Translations under genes and position numbers: made by a program
Notes under the pieces: model-generated
The model's input: the letters and a program-made list of their open reading frames with translations, nothing else
What the model was told of the DNA's origin: nothing
The model's database searches: none
DNA from: LVI-A0039 sp033105485
Lineage (GTDB): Bacteria > Bacillota_I > Bacilli_A > UBA3375
Length of the DNA: 64,000 nucleotides
Reading direction: 5' to 3'
Assembly: GCA_033105485.1 (NCBI GenBank)
Contig: CP136956.1
Coordinates: 1,302,001-1,366,000, forward strand
Shown here: piece after piece, positions 35,152 through 45,008 of the stretch
Layout: the number at the start of each line of letters is the position of its first letter
How positions within the stretch are numbered: position 1 is the first letter of the stretch

Positions 35152-37761
35152 ATGAAAACAGCGCACATTATAAGTCATACGCATTGGGATCGTGAATGGT
35201 ACTTACCATATGAATCACACCATATGCGCTTAATTATGTTAATTGATCAATTATTACATGCGATCGATACAGACCCAGATTTTAAATCTTTTCACTTAGA
35301 TGGTCAAACTATTTGTATTGATGACTATCTGCAGGTGAAGCCGCAAAATCGTGAAAAATTAATGAAAGCGATTGAGAATGGAAAAATAAAAATAGGGCCA
35401 TGGTATATTTTGCAAGATGCATTTTTAACTAGTGCTGAGTCTAATGTTCGAAACGGATATTATGGAGATATTGATTGTCAGCGCTATGGATCAAAAAATA
35501 GTGTGGGATACTATCCAGATACATTTGGGATTTATTCACAAGCTCCACAACTTATGCGTGAGTTAGAAATTGATAATATGATATTTGGACGTGGTGTTAC
35601 AACTACTGGATTTAATAATGAAGTTTCGAATGGTTTCGAAAGTAAGTATTCTGAAATGTTAGTGAAGTCAAGTAATGGTAGTGATGTTTTAGGAATATTA
35701 TTTGCAAACTGGTATAGTAATGGAAATGAGATTCCTGTTGATAAAACAGAAGCAAAAATTTACTGGGATCAGAAGTTAGCTGACTGTGAGCAATATACAA
35801 ATCTAAACCACTTACTATTTATGAATGGTTGTGACCACACACCGTATCAAAGTGATGTAACCGCAGCAATTAAAGTTGCAAATGAATTGTATCCAAACAT
35901 TGAGTTTAAACAATCATCATTTGCTGAATATTTAAAAGCTGTAAATGAAGAAGTAGAAAAAGCAACTTTAACAGAAATTAGTGGTGAATTAACAAGTCAA
36001 ATGACTGATGGTCTTTATACACTTGTTAACACAGCCTCTTCAAGAATTAATCAAAAGATAAATAATGCAACACTACAAGATACATATGAATTTGTTGTTG
36101 AGCCTCTTTCGGCATTGTATAGCGATGATTACATGCATAGCGAAATTGAATACGGGTGGAAAAAATTAATGCAGAACCATCCGCACGACAGTATTTGTGG
36201 ATGTTCTGTGGATAGCGTGCATAGTACAATGGATGCGAGATTTGAAGATAGTAAAAATGTTGCTAAGCATATTATTGATCGAACACTAGTAAAGACAGCT
36301 GAGAAGTTAAACAGCAATGAGAAGCTTGCGTTTACTGTTTTTAACCCAAGTGAAATTGCAAATACTAAACACCAGTTTATTGTTGAATATGCACGTCAAG
36401 AATTTGGGTCAAATTTTCGAGCAGCACGTGATAACATGAAGCAATTAACAGTACCGAGTTTAAAATTGGTTGATGAAGATGGTAATGATTTAAATGCTAC
36501 AATTACAGATGTAGGAATAGGTTTTGATTATTATTTACCAGATGAAAAGTTCAGAAGACCTTATTATTCAAGAAATGTTAATGTTGAATTTAATTATAAA
36601 TTTGATAAAATTGGTCACAAGACATTTTATGTTATTGAGGGTGAAACTGAAAAGGAATTAAATGCCAGTGAACCTTATATTTTAGAAAATGAAAATATAA
36701 TAATTAACCTAGATAATACAGGATCATTTGCAGTAACTAATAAACAAACAGGGAAAACTCAAAATAATTTATTGGAAATCTATGATCAAGGTGATATTGG
36801 TAATGAATATATGTTTGGAACTGTTAAAGAAGATGTTTTAATAACTTTAGGTGAATTGACTAATATTGAAGTATGTGATACGAATAGCATGCAAGTTAGA
36901 AAATTATCAGGTAGCATCAAAATTCCTATAAGTGCTGATGAGCTACTTCAAACTGAACAACTAGAAATTATTGAATATAATACAAGAAATGCAAAGCGTA
37001 GCAATGAAATGGTATCAGTGCCGATAACAATTGAGTACCAGTTAGATGAATTTGATACAGGTCTTAAGATTAAAGTTAGGATTGAAAATAAAGCTAAAGA
37101 TCATCGAATTAGAGCTAGGTTTGCACTAAACGATAACTTAAACTACCACTATGCAGATAGTGCGTTTGAAATAGTTATGCGAGACAATGAACCATTAGAA
37201 ACTTGGAAAAATTATAGTAATGATCAGCGTTTAGCCAAATTCGTAAAACTAACTAATGGAACTGATAATTTATTGGTTGCAACAAATGGATTACATGAAT
37301 ATGAAGTTAAAGATAACTTTGTTGACATTACGTTATTAAGATGTACAGGAGAGCTTGGGGACTGGGGTCACTTCCCTACGCCTGCAGCACAATGCTTGGA
37401 AACTATAGAAGCTGAAATGTATGTTGTTTTTGATACTGTAAGTAACGAAGCAACTAATGCAAATAAACTACGCTCGCAGTTTGTTAAGCAACCAATGATT
37501 CAAATTTATGATGGTGATAATAGCTTAAAACCAACAGAGACAATGCTAGACTTGAAACATGATGAAAATTGTTACATTAGTTCAATTAAAAAAAGTTTAG
37601 GTAATGAACTAGTTGTAAGGTTTGGTAGCAATGGAGTAGATGGTTCATTTGAAACAGATCGCAAGTTTGTTAAGACAAATATGCTAGAGCGTTATGAAAA
37701 AGAGATGGAAGTAAAAGAAGTAAAAGCACAAGAAATATTAACAATTAAATTTAAGGACTAA
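35152..37761 (+). CDS. GH38 alpha-mannosidase
   Basis: An 869-residue retaining, zinc-dependent mannosidase. ISHTHWDREWY near the N-terminus supplies zinc ligands (probably His11 and Asp13); the nucleophile is Asp123 in GYYPDTFGIY, and NHPHDSICGCS holds another metal-binding His. A central helical domain and C-terminal beta domains follow. No signal peptide. AAGGAG (35142-35147) places the start at 35152, just after the GH125 stop. The similar Streptococcus-type enzymes act on alpha-1,3/1,2/1,6-mannosides of N-glycan fragments; exact linkage here is unknown. Confidence 0.93.
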   Translation: MKTAHIISHTHWDREWYLPYESHHMRLIMLIDQLLHAIDTDPDFKSFHLDGQTICIDDYLQVKPQNREKLMKAIENGKIKIGPWYILQDAFLTSAESNVRNGYYGDIDCQRYGSKNSVGYYPDTFGIYSQAPQLMRELEIDNMIFGRGVTTTGFNNEVSNGFESKYSEMLVKSSNGSDVLGILFANWYSNGNEIPVDKTEAKIYWDQKLADCEQYTNLNHLLFMNGCDHTPYQSDVTAAIKVANELYPNIEFKQSSFAEYLKAVNEEVEKATLTEISGELTSQMTDGLYTLVNTASSRINQKINNATLQDTYEFVVEPLSALYSDDYMHSEIEYGWKKLMQNHPHDSICGCSVDSVHSTMDARFEDSKNVAKHIIDRTLVKTAEKLNSNEKLAFTVFNPSEIANTKHQFIVEYARQEFGSNFRAARDNMKQLTVPSLKLVDEDGNDLNATITDVGIGFDYYLPDEKFRRPYYSRNVNVEFNYKFDKIGHKTFYVIEGETEKELNASEPYILENENIIINLDNTGSFAVTNKQTGKTQNNLLEIYDQGDIGNEYMFGTVKEDVLITLGELTNIEVCDTNSMQVRKLSGSIKIPISADELLQTEQLEIIEYNTRNAKRSNEMVSVPITIEYQLDEFDTGLKIKVRIENKAKDHRIRARFALNDNLNYHYADSAFEIVMRDNEPLETWKNYSNDQRLAKFVKLTNGTDNLLVATNGLHEYEVKDNFVDITLLRCTGELGDWGHFPTPAAQCLETIEAEMYVVFDTVSNEATNANKLRSQFVKQPMIQIYDGDNSLKPTETMLDLKHDENCYISSIKKSLGNELVVRFGSNGVDGSFETDRKFVKTNMLERYEKEMEVKEVKAQEILTIKFKD

Positions 37762-37762
37762 A

Positions 37763-39679
37763 ATGGATTTTTTAAAATACGTAAATATTGATGTGGGTAC
37801 AGATTCAGAGTATCGCGAATCAAATGGAAACACTCTACCAAATGTGCAATATCCGTTTGGTAACCAAGCCTATGTTTTTCAAACAAATAAAGCAGATAAT
37901 GGTTGGTTCTATAAACCGAATGCTAATTATACTGAAGGAATTAGGGTTACAAATCAGCCAAGTCCATGGTTAGGTGATTATGGACATATAACATTATTGC
38001 CATTTAATGGTAAGTATGATATAGATTTACACAGTTCACTAATAAACAAGTATCATAAACCGAATATTATGAGTGGGTTGTTAAGAAGATACGACATCAA
38101 ATTTGAACTAGTCCCAACCAAACGTGGAGCAGTATTGAAGGTAAATGGTAGTAGTCCGACGACTAAATTACTAATCGATTGTCATCAAAATAATACCTAT
38201 TTTGAATATACTGATTCACAAGTTATGATTACAAATAAAAATGTCCCCGATGGAGAGTTTAGCCACAACTATCGAAAGTTCTACTGTTTAAAATTTGATT
38301 GTAATATTATAAATGTAAACGTCCATCATCATGGGAGTCAGATTGAGGTGGAATTAGCTAATTCGGATTACCGAGTTGACTTAGTATCTTCATACATATC
38401 ACAAGAATTGTGTAATCAAGTCACACTTGAACAGTCGAATCAAAAATATCAAACGCTAAAAATTCAAGTAGAAAAAGAGTGGAATCAATACTTACACACA
38501 ATTGAAATTGAAAGTGAAATTACAGAGTGTGATTTAGAAATTTTTTACTCAAATTTATATCGTACTTTTTGCTTTCCGCGAATAATCAGTGAGAAAGATT
38601 CTAGGGGTAAAGAAGTATATTATAATTTTAAAACTAAAACTATCGATTGCGGAGCGATGATAAGTGATGTTGGATTTTGGGATACTTATCGTACAACAGT
38701 ACCATTACAAGAACTACTTGTACCAAAGAACTATAAAATAATTGTTGATGCTACTTTAAACTATTATAAATCATATGGTTGGTTACCAAGATGGTTAGCT
38801 CCTTATGAACGTGGTATTATGCCGAGTACTTTAGTTGATTCAGTTGTAGCAAGAGCAATAGTAACTAAAACTTATGATAAAAACCAAATTCCGATAGCAA
38901 TCGAAGCTCTTTTAAAAAATGCTTGTGTTGTGAGTCAAGATAAACTATTTGGAAGAGAACACTTGAGCGAATACCTTGAATATGGATATGTTCCTGCGGA
39001 ATGTAATGGTGAGAGTGTGAGTTTGTCACTTGACAATTTTTATTGTGATTATGCAATTTATAAAGCGTTAGAAAGTGAAAATCATGAAATGACAAGCCGA
39101 TTTAAGAGTCGGTGCCAAGGGTATACAAAACTTTTTAATAGACAAACCAAATTATTTGAACGTCTCAATCGAGAAGGAGAATTTGATTTAGAATTTAATC
39201 CAAATGATTGGGGATATGATTTTTGTGAATCTTCAGCATGGCAAAATAATTTGAATATATTTCATGATAATCAGGTTGTTATAGAACTAATGGGTGGTTT
39301 TGAAGAAGTTGAGAAAAGACTTGACTATTTATTTAGTTCAACTCCACAATATACAGTTGGTCGATATGGATTCGAAATCCATGAGATGACTGAATACTCA
39401 AGAGTAGCTGATTTAGGTCACTTTGCTATTTCGAATCAACCAAGCTTTAACATGCCGTTTTGGTACTTAAATGTTGGAGCGGAAGAGAAGTTTTTAAACA
39501 TAATAAATAAGACTCATAAGTATTTCACTAATCAATCGGATGGGTATCCTGGAGATGAAGACAACGGGAGTCTTGCCGCATGGTACGTTCTTACTTGTAT
39601 TGGAAAATATCCGTTCTGTCCGATTGAGGGAATGATTGATTTTGAGCGTCAGTTTAATTATAAAATAAATAAAATTTAG
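37763..39679 (+). CDS. GH92 alpha-mannosidase
   Basis: A 638-residue calcium-dependent, inverting mannosidase family member. The GH92 barrel marks are SDVGFWDTYRTTVPLQEL, WLPRWLAPYERGIMPSTLVD and the catalytic GYPGDEDNGSLAAWYVL region near the C-terminus. It is shorter than many GH92 proteins and lacks the secretion signal of the Bacteroides enzymes, consistent with cytoplasmic action on imported mannosides (typically alpha-1,2, sometimes 1,3). It begins two bases after the GH38 stop; nine bases separate it from the binding-protein gene. Confidence 0.92.
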   Translation: MDFLKYVNIDVGTDSEYRESNGNTLPNVQYPFGNQAYVFQTNKADNGWFYKPNANYTEGIRVTNQPSPWLGDYGHITLLPFNGKYDIDLHSSLINKYHKPNIMSGLLRRYDIKFELVPTKRGAVLKVNGSSPTTKLLIDCHQNNTYFEYTDSQVMITNKNVPDGEFSHNYRKFYCLKFDCNIINVNVHHHGSQIEVELANSDYRVDLVSSYISQELCNQVTLEQSNQKYQTLKIQVEKEWNQYLHTIEIESEITECDLEIFYSNLYRTFCFPRIISEKDSRGKEVYYNFKTKTIDCGAMISDVGFWDTYRTTVPLQELLVPKNYKIIVDATLNYYKSYGWLPRWLAPYERGIMPSTLVDSVVARAIVTKTYDKNQIPIAIEALLKNACVVSQDKLFGREHLSEYLEYGYVPAECNGESVSLSLDNFYCDYAIYKALESENHEMTSRFKSRCQGYTKLFNRQTKLFERLNREGEFDLEFNPNDWGYDFCESSAWQNNLNIFHDNQVVIELMGGFEEVEKRLDYLFSSTPQYTVGRYGFEIHEMTEYSRVADLGHFAISNQPSFNMPFWYLNVGAEEKFLNIINKTHKYFTNQSDGYPGDEDNGSLAAWYVLTCIGKYPFCPIEGMIDFERQFNYKINKI

Positions 39680-39687
39680 GGGAAATA

Positions 39688-41130
39688 ATGAAAAAGATAA
39701 GCGCATTATTAGTTGCATTTGTTGCAATTTTAGCAGGTTGTGGTAGCTCGGGTGATGGTGCTGATACAGCATCAACCGATGTCCCAACAATCTCATGGTA
39801 TTTAATTGGAGCTGCTCCTGCTGCAGAGTTGCAAGTTGAAGAAGCAATGAATGAAATTCTTGTTCCCGAAGTTGGAGCAAAAATTGACTTAGTATTCTAC
39901 GATTATGGTGAATATGAAGATAAAATGAATATGAAATTTTCTGCCAATGAACCAATGGATATTGTATTTGCAAGTCCGTTGCCATTTGAAGAGAATGTTT
40001 CTAGTGGTAAATATTTAGCATTAAATGATTACTTAGAAGATAAAGATGTACTGTCTGAAACTCAAAAAGTTATAAATGAAAAGTTTTGGGATGGTGTTAC
40101 AATTGACGGAAATGTTTATGCAATTCCCACTAATAAAGAAATTGCAACACAACTATATTATTTATTTGATAGTAGTTTAGTTGAAAAATATGATTTTGAT
40201 ACTACAAAAGTTGAAAGTATGGAAGATACAGAACCGTTCTTACAAGCAGTACTAGATGGAGAAGGGTACGCACCAACTTCTAATGATTTAAATTGGAATG
40301 GATTAGGAAAAGATTTAAGTTTAGATTGTGTTGCGAGTTTAAGCCTACAAGTTTGTTTAGACCCGGAAGATCCTGAAGCAGGTTACAGATGGGTATACGA
40401 TATTCCAGGATATCAAGATCAAATGGAATATATCGACTATTTAATTGATAATGGGCTAATGATGTCGGATACATTAGATATTGTTGATTTTGCAACGACA
40501 GATCATGCGATGATTAAGCAAGAAGGTTTCCCAGGAGCTGAAGTGAATTGGGAAAAAACATTTGGTAAAGAATATGATGTTCAACCGATTGGAACGCCAG
40601 TTGTAACAACGGATAGCGTTCGTGGAAGTATGAATGTTATTTCAGCTACAAGTGAAAATCCAGAATTGGCTGCTAAAGTCATTAATGAAGTGAATACTAA
40701 TTCAGAATTAAGAACTATTTTCGCATATGGTGTTGAAGGAACACAATGGGAATATAACGAAGATGGAAAAATAGAATTCTTAGATGGAGCTTCGGATTAT
40801 GCAGTTGGTGTTTATGAGCAAGGAAACTTCTTCACTTTACCACTTGCAGTTGGAGAACCAGACGATAAATGGGAGCAGTTTGAAGAGTTAAACACAACGA
40901 GTAAAGAATCACCAGCATTAGGATTTGCGCCAGATTTATCAGACTTTTCAGCTGAGTTAGCAAATTCATCAAATATGTTGGAGAAACACAAAATAACTAC
41001 GATGTTAGCGAATTTTGATGATTCAGATACTGATATTGCTGCTGCTAGAAAAGATTTAGAGTCAGTTGGATTCTTTGATTTAATCGATGAAATTAACAGA
41101 CAATACGAAGAGTTTCAAACAACTAAATAA
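39688..41130 (+). CDS. Oligosaccharide ABC transporter substrate-binding lipoprotein, LplA-like
   Basis: A 480-residue lipoprotein: signal MKKISALLVAFVAILAGC with lipobox LAGC (Cys18), a Gly/Ser/Asp-rich linker and a type-1 solute-binding fold. Its length and the C-terminal region (GFAPDLS..., about residues 400-480) resemble the LplA/YtcQ group that works with LplB/YtcP-type permeases. It should capture manno-oligosaccharides or other glycans cleaved by the co-transcribed GH125/GH38/GH92 enzymes (inference from context). Confidence 0.88.
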   Translation: MKKISALLVAFVAILAGCGSSGDGADTASTDVPTISWYLIGAAPAAELQVEEAMNEILVPEVGAKIDLVFYDYGEYEDKMNMKFSANEPMDIVFASPLPFEENVSSGKYLALNDYLEDKDVLSETQKVINEKFWDGVTIDGNVYAIPTNKEIATQLYYLFDSSLVEKYDFDTTKVESMEDTEPFLQAVLDGEGYAPTSNDLNWNGLGKDLSLDCVASLSLQVCLDPEDPEAGYRWVYDIPGYQDQMEYIDYLIDNGLMMSDTLDIVDFATTDHAMIKQEGFPGAEVNWEKTFGKEYDVQPIGTPVVTTDSVRGSMNVISATSENPELAAKVINEVNTNSELRTIFAYGVEGTQWEYNEDGKIEFLDGASDYAVGVYEQGNFFTLPLAVGEPDDKWEQFEELNTTSKESPALGFAPDLSDFSAELANSSNMLEKHKITTMLANFDDSDTDIAAARKDLESVGFFDLIDEINRQYEEFQTTK

Positions 41131-41144
41131 CAATAAGGATAATC

Positions 41145-42065
41145 ATGAAAGATATTAAAAAGAACTCGGGACTGCTATTACTAGCAGTTCCTGGTATTAT
41201 TATAACGATATTGATGAAATACTTGGCTTACCCTGGGCTATTATTAGCGTTTAAAGACTACCAAGCATCAATAGATCAAGGCTTCTTTGCGGCGCTATGG
41301 TCATCACCATGGATTGGATTTGATAATTTTCGTTTTTTAATTATGAACCCAGATATTGGTTTAATTCTAAGAAATACTTTAGGCTATAATATTTCATTAA
41401 TTATTATTGGTACAATAACCGCGGTTACAGCAGCGATTGCAATTAATGAGATATTACATTTGCGCACCAAAAAAACAATTCAAACATTAATGTTTTTCCC
41501 TTTTTTCATGTCATGGGTATCTGTGTCATATATGATGGTTGGATTTTTTGATAGTGATTACGGATTATTAAATCAAGCTTTAAGCTTCTTTAATTTACAG
41601 CCGATTGAATGGTATAATGACCCGACATGGTGGCCATTGATAATAATTATTATGGGAACGTGGAAAGGGCTTGGATATAATAGTGTTATTTATTTGTCAA
41701 CGATCCAAGGGTTTGATAAAAGCTATTATGAAGCAGCTTCAATTGACGGAGCTAGTAAATGGCAACAAATTAAATATATCACAGTTCCATTATTAAAACC
41801 AATGGTTATTATTTTAACTATTTTAGGTATTGGTGGAATAATGTATTCGGATTTCGGTTTATTCTATCAACTGCCAAAAAATTCTGCAGCATTATATAAT
41901 GTTACTCAGACTTTAGATATTTTTGTATATAATGCGCTAAAAATACCGAATAGTTTAGGTTTATCAGCTGCGGCTTCATTCTTCCAATCTATTGTTGGTT
42001 TTTCATTAGTAATTGGAACTAATTTTATAGTTAGACGCATCGATAGAGATAGCGCATTATTCTAA
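41145..42065 (+). CDS. ABC transporter permease, LplB/YteP type
   Basis: A 306-residue inner-membrane permease with about six helices and EAA loop EAASIDGASKWQQIKYITVP. The N-terminal LLLAVPGIIITILMKYLAYPG is typical of LplB-type polysaccharide permeases. AAGGA lies upstream, 14 bases after the binding protein. Partner of the next permease and the ATPase at 46625. Confidence 0.9.
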   Translation: MKDIKKNSGLLLLAVPGIIITILMKYLAYPGLLLAFKDYQASIDQGFFAALWSSPWIGFDNFRFLIMNPDIGLILRNTLGYNISLIIIGTITAVTAAIAINEILHLRTKKTIQTLMFFPFFMSWVSVSYMMVGFFDSDYGLLNQALSFFNLQPIEWYNDPTWWPLIIIIMGTWKGLGYNSVIYLSTIQGFDKSYYEAASIDGASKWQQIKYITVPLLKPMVIILTILGIGGIMYSDFGLFYQLPKNSAALYNVTQTLDIFVYNALKIPNSLGLSAAASFFQSIVGFSLVIGTNFIVRRIDRDSALF

Positions 42066-42073
42066 GGAGAGAT

Positions 42074-42973
42074 ATGAACAAAAGTATATATTCTATATCG
42101 AAGCCGGCTAATGTGGTTATTACTGCTATTATGGGGATAATTGGATTTGCATGTGTTTTTCCATACCTACTAGCTGTAAGTATATCATTTACATCTGAAG
42201 CTTCATTAAAGGCTCAAGGGTTCTCATTGATTCCTAAAGAGTTTACAACAGAAACTTACCAATTCTTATTTATGAATTGGCAGAAATTATTACAAGCATA
42301 TGGAAATACAATTCTTGTAACTTTACTCGGTACGGCGATAGTTTTATTTATAACCTTAACATTAGGTTATGTATTGTCAAGAAAAACATTTAAATGGCGT
42401 AATTCATTATCAATGTTTATTTTTATAACTATGTTGTTCAATGCTGGGATGACAGCAAATTATATGATTATGACTCAAGTGTTACACCTTAATGATACAC
42501 TATGGGCATTAATCTTACCGCTTACAGTAAATCCCTTTTGGATATTTATTGCTCGTACATATTTTATGACGTCAATTCCGGATTCAATTGTTGAATCAGC
42601 TACAATCGATGGAGCAAGCGAATTAACAATTTTTGGGAAAATGATTTTACCATTGTCATTACCTGTTGCAGCAACAATTGGTCTCTTTTCAACACTAACA
42701 TATTGGAATGACTGGTTTAATGCCAAGTTGTACATTGATAGCTCAAGTTTAGATACGCTTCAATATTTCTTAGTAAGAATTGAAGAGAGTGCTCAATACT
42801 TAACAAATAATGCCGCTACATTGGGGGCATATGCAGTTGAAGTAGTTAGTCAGTTACCAGACCAAACATTAATGATGGCAACAATGGTAATTGCGACATT
42901 ACCACTTGCATTGGCCTACCCGTTTTTCCAACGATATTTTGTATCAGGTTTAACAGTTGGAGCAGTAAAATAA
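42074..42973 (+). CDS. ABC transporter permease, LplC/YtcP type
   Basis: A 299-residue permease with six predicted helices and EAA loop VESATIDGASELTIFGKMILP; the C-terminal FVSGLTVGAVK is characteristic of YtcP/LplC proteins. The ribosome site AAGGAGAG lies between the two permease genes. It forms the translocation pore with the product of 41145. Confidence 0.9.
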   Translation: MNKSIYSISKPANVVITAIMGIIGFACVFPYLLAVSISFTSEASLKAQGFSLIPKEFTTETYQFLFMNWQKLLQAYGNTILVTLLGTAIVLFITLTLGYVLSRKTFKWRNSLSMFIFITMLFNAGMTANYMIMTQVLHLNDTLWALILPLTVNPFWIFIARTYFMTSIPDSIVESATIDGASELTIFGKMILPLSLPVAATIGLFSTLTYWNDWFNAKLYIDSSSLDTLQYFLVRIEESAQYLTNNAATLGAYAVEVVSQLPDQTLMMATMVIATLPLALAYPFFQRYFVSGLTVGAVK

Positions 42974-42985
42974 ATAGGAGTTCAT

Positions 42986-43612
42986 ATGAATGTTGATAAA
43001 TTATGGAATTTTAGCATTAAGACAATGTATATAATTGGAAATGTAATATTATTACAAGTAATAAATATTTTATTATTCTTGATTGGTGTTTTCCCTATCA
43101 CGATTCCTGTGATAATTATCATCAATGCACTTATGATCTATGAATTTATATATGCCAATGAATTCTATTCATTTATATCAATAGCAAAAGTAGTTAAAGA
43201 TAACGCAGCTAGTATAATTATGTATGTATTAATTAGTTTTGTTTTAATAACAGCCTTAGGAATGAATCAAGCAATGCAAACGTTTGTTATGGCGACTAAT
43301 GTAGGTTTCTTTAGTGAGATAGTGCTGTTAATTTTGTCAGTTGTGATATTTTTTTCCTTAGCTACTTTTCTTATATTTTTTCCTTTAGTTAACAATTCTA
43401 GTAATCAGAGCGTGATGATGAAAATTAAGGTTACTTTTATAATTCCATTCTTTAGTTTCAAAGGATTCATATTTATTGCTTGTGCTACAGTGATTAATGC
43501 ATTCTTCTTTTTTAGCAATGGTTTATTTTTGATAATGTTTGGACCAGTTTTATTATTGGCAGTAAATATAATAATATTTAATAATTATGTAATAAATAAA
43601 GAGGAGAAATAA
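42986..43612 (+). CDS. DUF624/YesL-like membrane protein
   Basis: A 208-residue protein with about five hydrophobic helices. The N-terminal NVDKLWNFSIKTMYIIGNVI and FLIGVFPITIP pattern fits the YesL/DUF624 family better than its counterpart at 8661. It directly follows the permeases and precedes the GH1 gene by one base. The same position in both importer operons supports a role with the transporter, for example assembly or regulation, but no function is established. Confidence 0.75.
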   Translation: MNVDKLWNFSIKTMYIIGNVILLQVINILLFLIGVFPITIPVIIIINALMIYEFIYANEFYSFISIAKVVKDNAASIIMYVLISFVLITALGMNQAMQTFVMATNVGFFSEIVLLILSVVIFFSLATFLIFFPLVNNSSNQSVMMKIKVTFIIPFFSFKGFIFIACATVINAFFFFSNGLFLIMFGPVLLLAVNIIIFNNYVINKEEK

Positions 43613-43613
43613 T

Positions 43614-45008
43614 ATGAAATACAAGTTTCCTAACAACTTTCTGTGGGGGGCAGCATCTAGTGGTCCACAATCAGAAGGGGAGCAGAATAAACCAAATAGA
43701 AATGTTTGGGACGTGTGGTTTGATGAGGAACCCGATAGATTTTTTGGACATTATAGTCCTAAAATTGCTTGTGATACATACAATCGCTATCTAGAAGATA
43801 TAGAATTAATGAAAGATATAAGTTTTAACTCATATCGTACATCAATTCAATGGACGAGACTAATAGATGACTTGGAAACTAATACTGTAAATCAAGATGC
43901 AATTAGGTTTTATAGAGATTATTTTGAGAAGATGATTTCAGTAGGGATTAAACCAATTGTTAACTTATATCATTTTGATATGCCAAATCAATTAATGGAA
44001 AAATACGGTGGGTTCGCATCTATGCATATTGTCGACTTATTTGTTGGTTATGCACAAAAGTGTTTCCAATTATTTGGCGATATTATTGAGTTATTTACGG
44101 TTTTCAATGAACCGCTAGTTCCTGTTGAATTTGGTTATTTTTATGATGCTCATAAGCCTTGTGTTGTTGATCCCAAATTAGGTGTACAGGTTGCATATAA
44201 TTCGATTATTGCGCAAGCAAAAGTGATTGAAGCATATAGAGAAATGGGATTAGATGGGGAAATCGGAACAATCCTAAATTTAACGCCTGCATATCCACGT
44301 AGTAATAATCCGGCTGATGTAAAGGCTAGTGAGATGTGTAATTTGATATTTAATAAAAGTTTTATGGATCCATCTGTGAAGGGAGAGATTAACAAAGAGC
44401 TAAGTAATGAACTTTCTCGTCATGGTTTAAGTCCTGAAAGAATTGCAGATGAAAAAAACATTTTAAAAAATAATACAGTTGACTTTGTAGGATTAAATTA
44501 TTATGTTCCACGCAGAGTAAAAGCACCAAGTTATACTCCAAATTATGAGGGGCCATGGATGCCAGAATGGTATTTTGAAAATTATCAAATGCCGGGAAAT
44601 AGAGTTAATCCACATCGTGATAATAACGAAATTTATCCACGTGCATTATATGATATTGCAAAGGATGTTCAAAAAAATTATGGGAATATAAAGTGGTACT
44701 TGGCAGAGATAGGAATCAGTATAACCTCCGAGGAAAAAATGATTAATAGTGAGGGTGTAATAGATGATTCATTTAGAACAGAACTATTAAAAGAACACTT
44801 AATCCATTTGCATAAAGCAATAACAGAAGGTAGCAATTGTTTTGGAGTTCATCAGTGGACGTTTATTGATAACTGGTCATGGCTGAATACTCATAAACGT
44901 CGTTATGGTTTTTATTATCTTGACTTGGAAACAAAGGAACGAACAATTAAGGAACACGCAAAATGGTTCAAAAAAATAATTGAGGAAAATGGTTTTGATG
45001 GAAAATAA
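43614..45008 (+). CDS. GH1 beta-glycosidase of the mannosidase operon
   Basis: A 464-residue GH1 enzyme, close paralog of the one at 5567: FLWGAASSGPQSEG, acid/base Glu166 in VFNEP, nucleophile Glu365 in LAEIGIS (again not TENG), and NWSWLNTHKRRYGF with Ser and Tyr of the phosphate triad but Arg in place of Lys. It would hydrolyse a beta-linked sugar delivered by the same importer, for example the beta-mannosyl or beta-N-linked core of an imported glycan (speculative). It overlaps the GH13 gene by 11 bases. Confidence 0.88.
   Translation: MKYKFPNNFLWGAASSGPQSEGEQNKPNRNVWDVWFDEEPDRFFGHYSPKIACDTYNRYLEDIELMKDISFNSYRTSIQWTRLIDDLETNTVNQDAIRFYRDYFEKMISVGIKPIVNLYHFDMPNQLMEKYGGFASMHIVDLFVGYAQKCFQLFGDIIELFTVFNEPLVPVEFGYFYDAHKPCVVDPKLGVQVAYNSIIAQAKVIEAYREMGLDGEIGTILNLTPAYPRSNNPADVKASEMCNLIFNKSFMDPSVKGEINKELSNELSRHGLSPERIADEKNILKNNTVDFVGLNYYVPRRVKAPSYTPNYEGPWMPEWYFENYQMPGNRVNPHRDNNEIYPRALYDIAKDVQKNYGNIKWYLAEIGISITSEEKMINSEGVIDDSFRTELLKEHLIHLHKAITEGSNCFGVHQWTFIDNWSWLNTHKRRYGFYYLDLETKERTIKEHAKWFKKIIEENGFDGK

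Noticed and set aside
39494..39985. 163-codon minus-strand frame over the GH92/binding-protein junction
   Set aside because: Runs antisense to two clearly coding genes and is rich in Leu, Gln and His as expected from the complement of their codons; no ribosome site.
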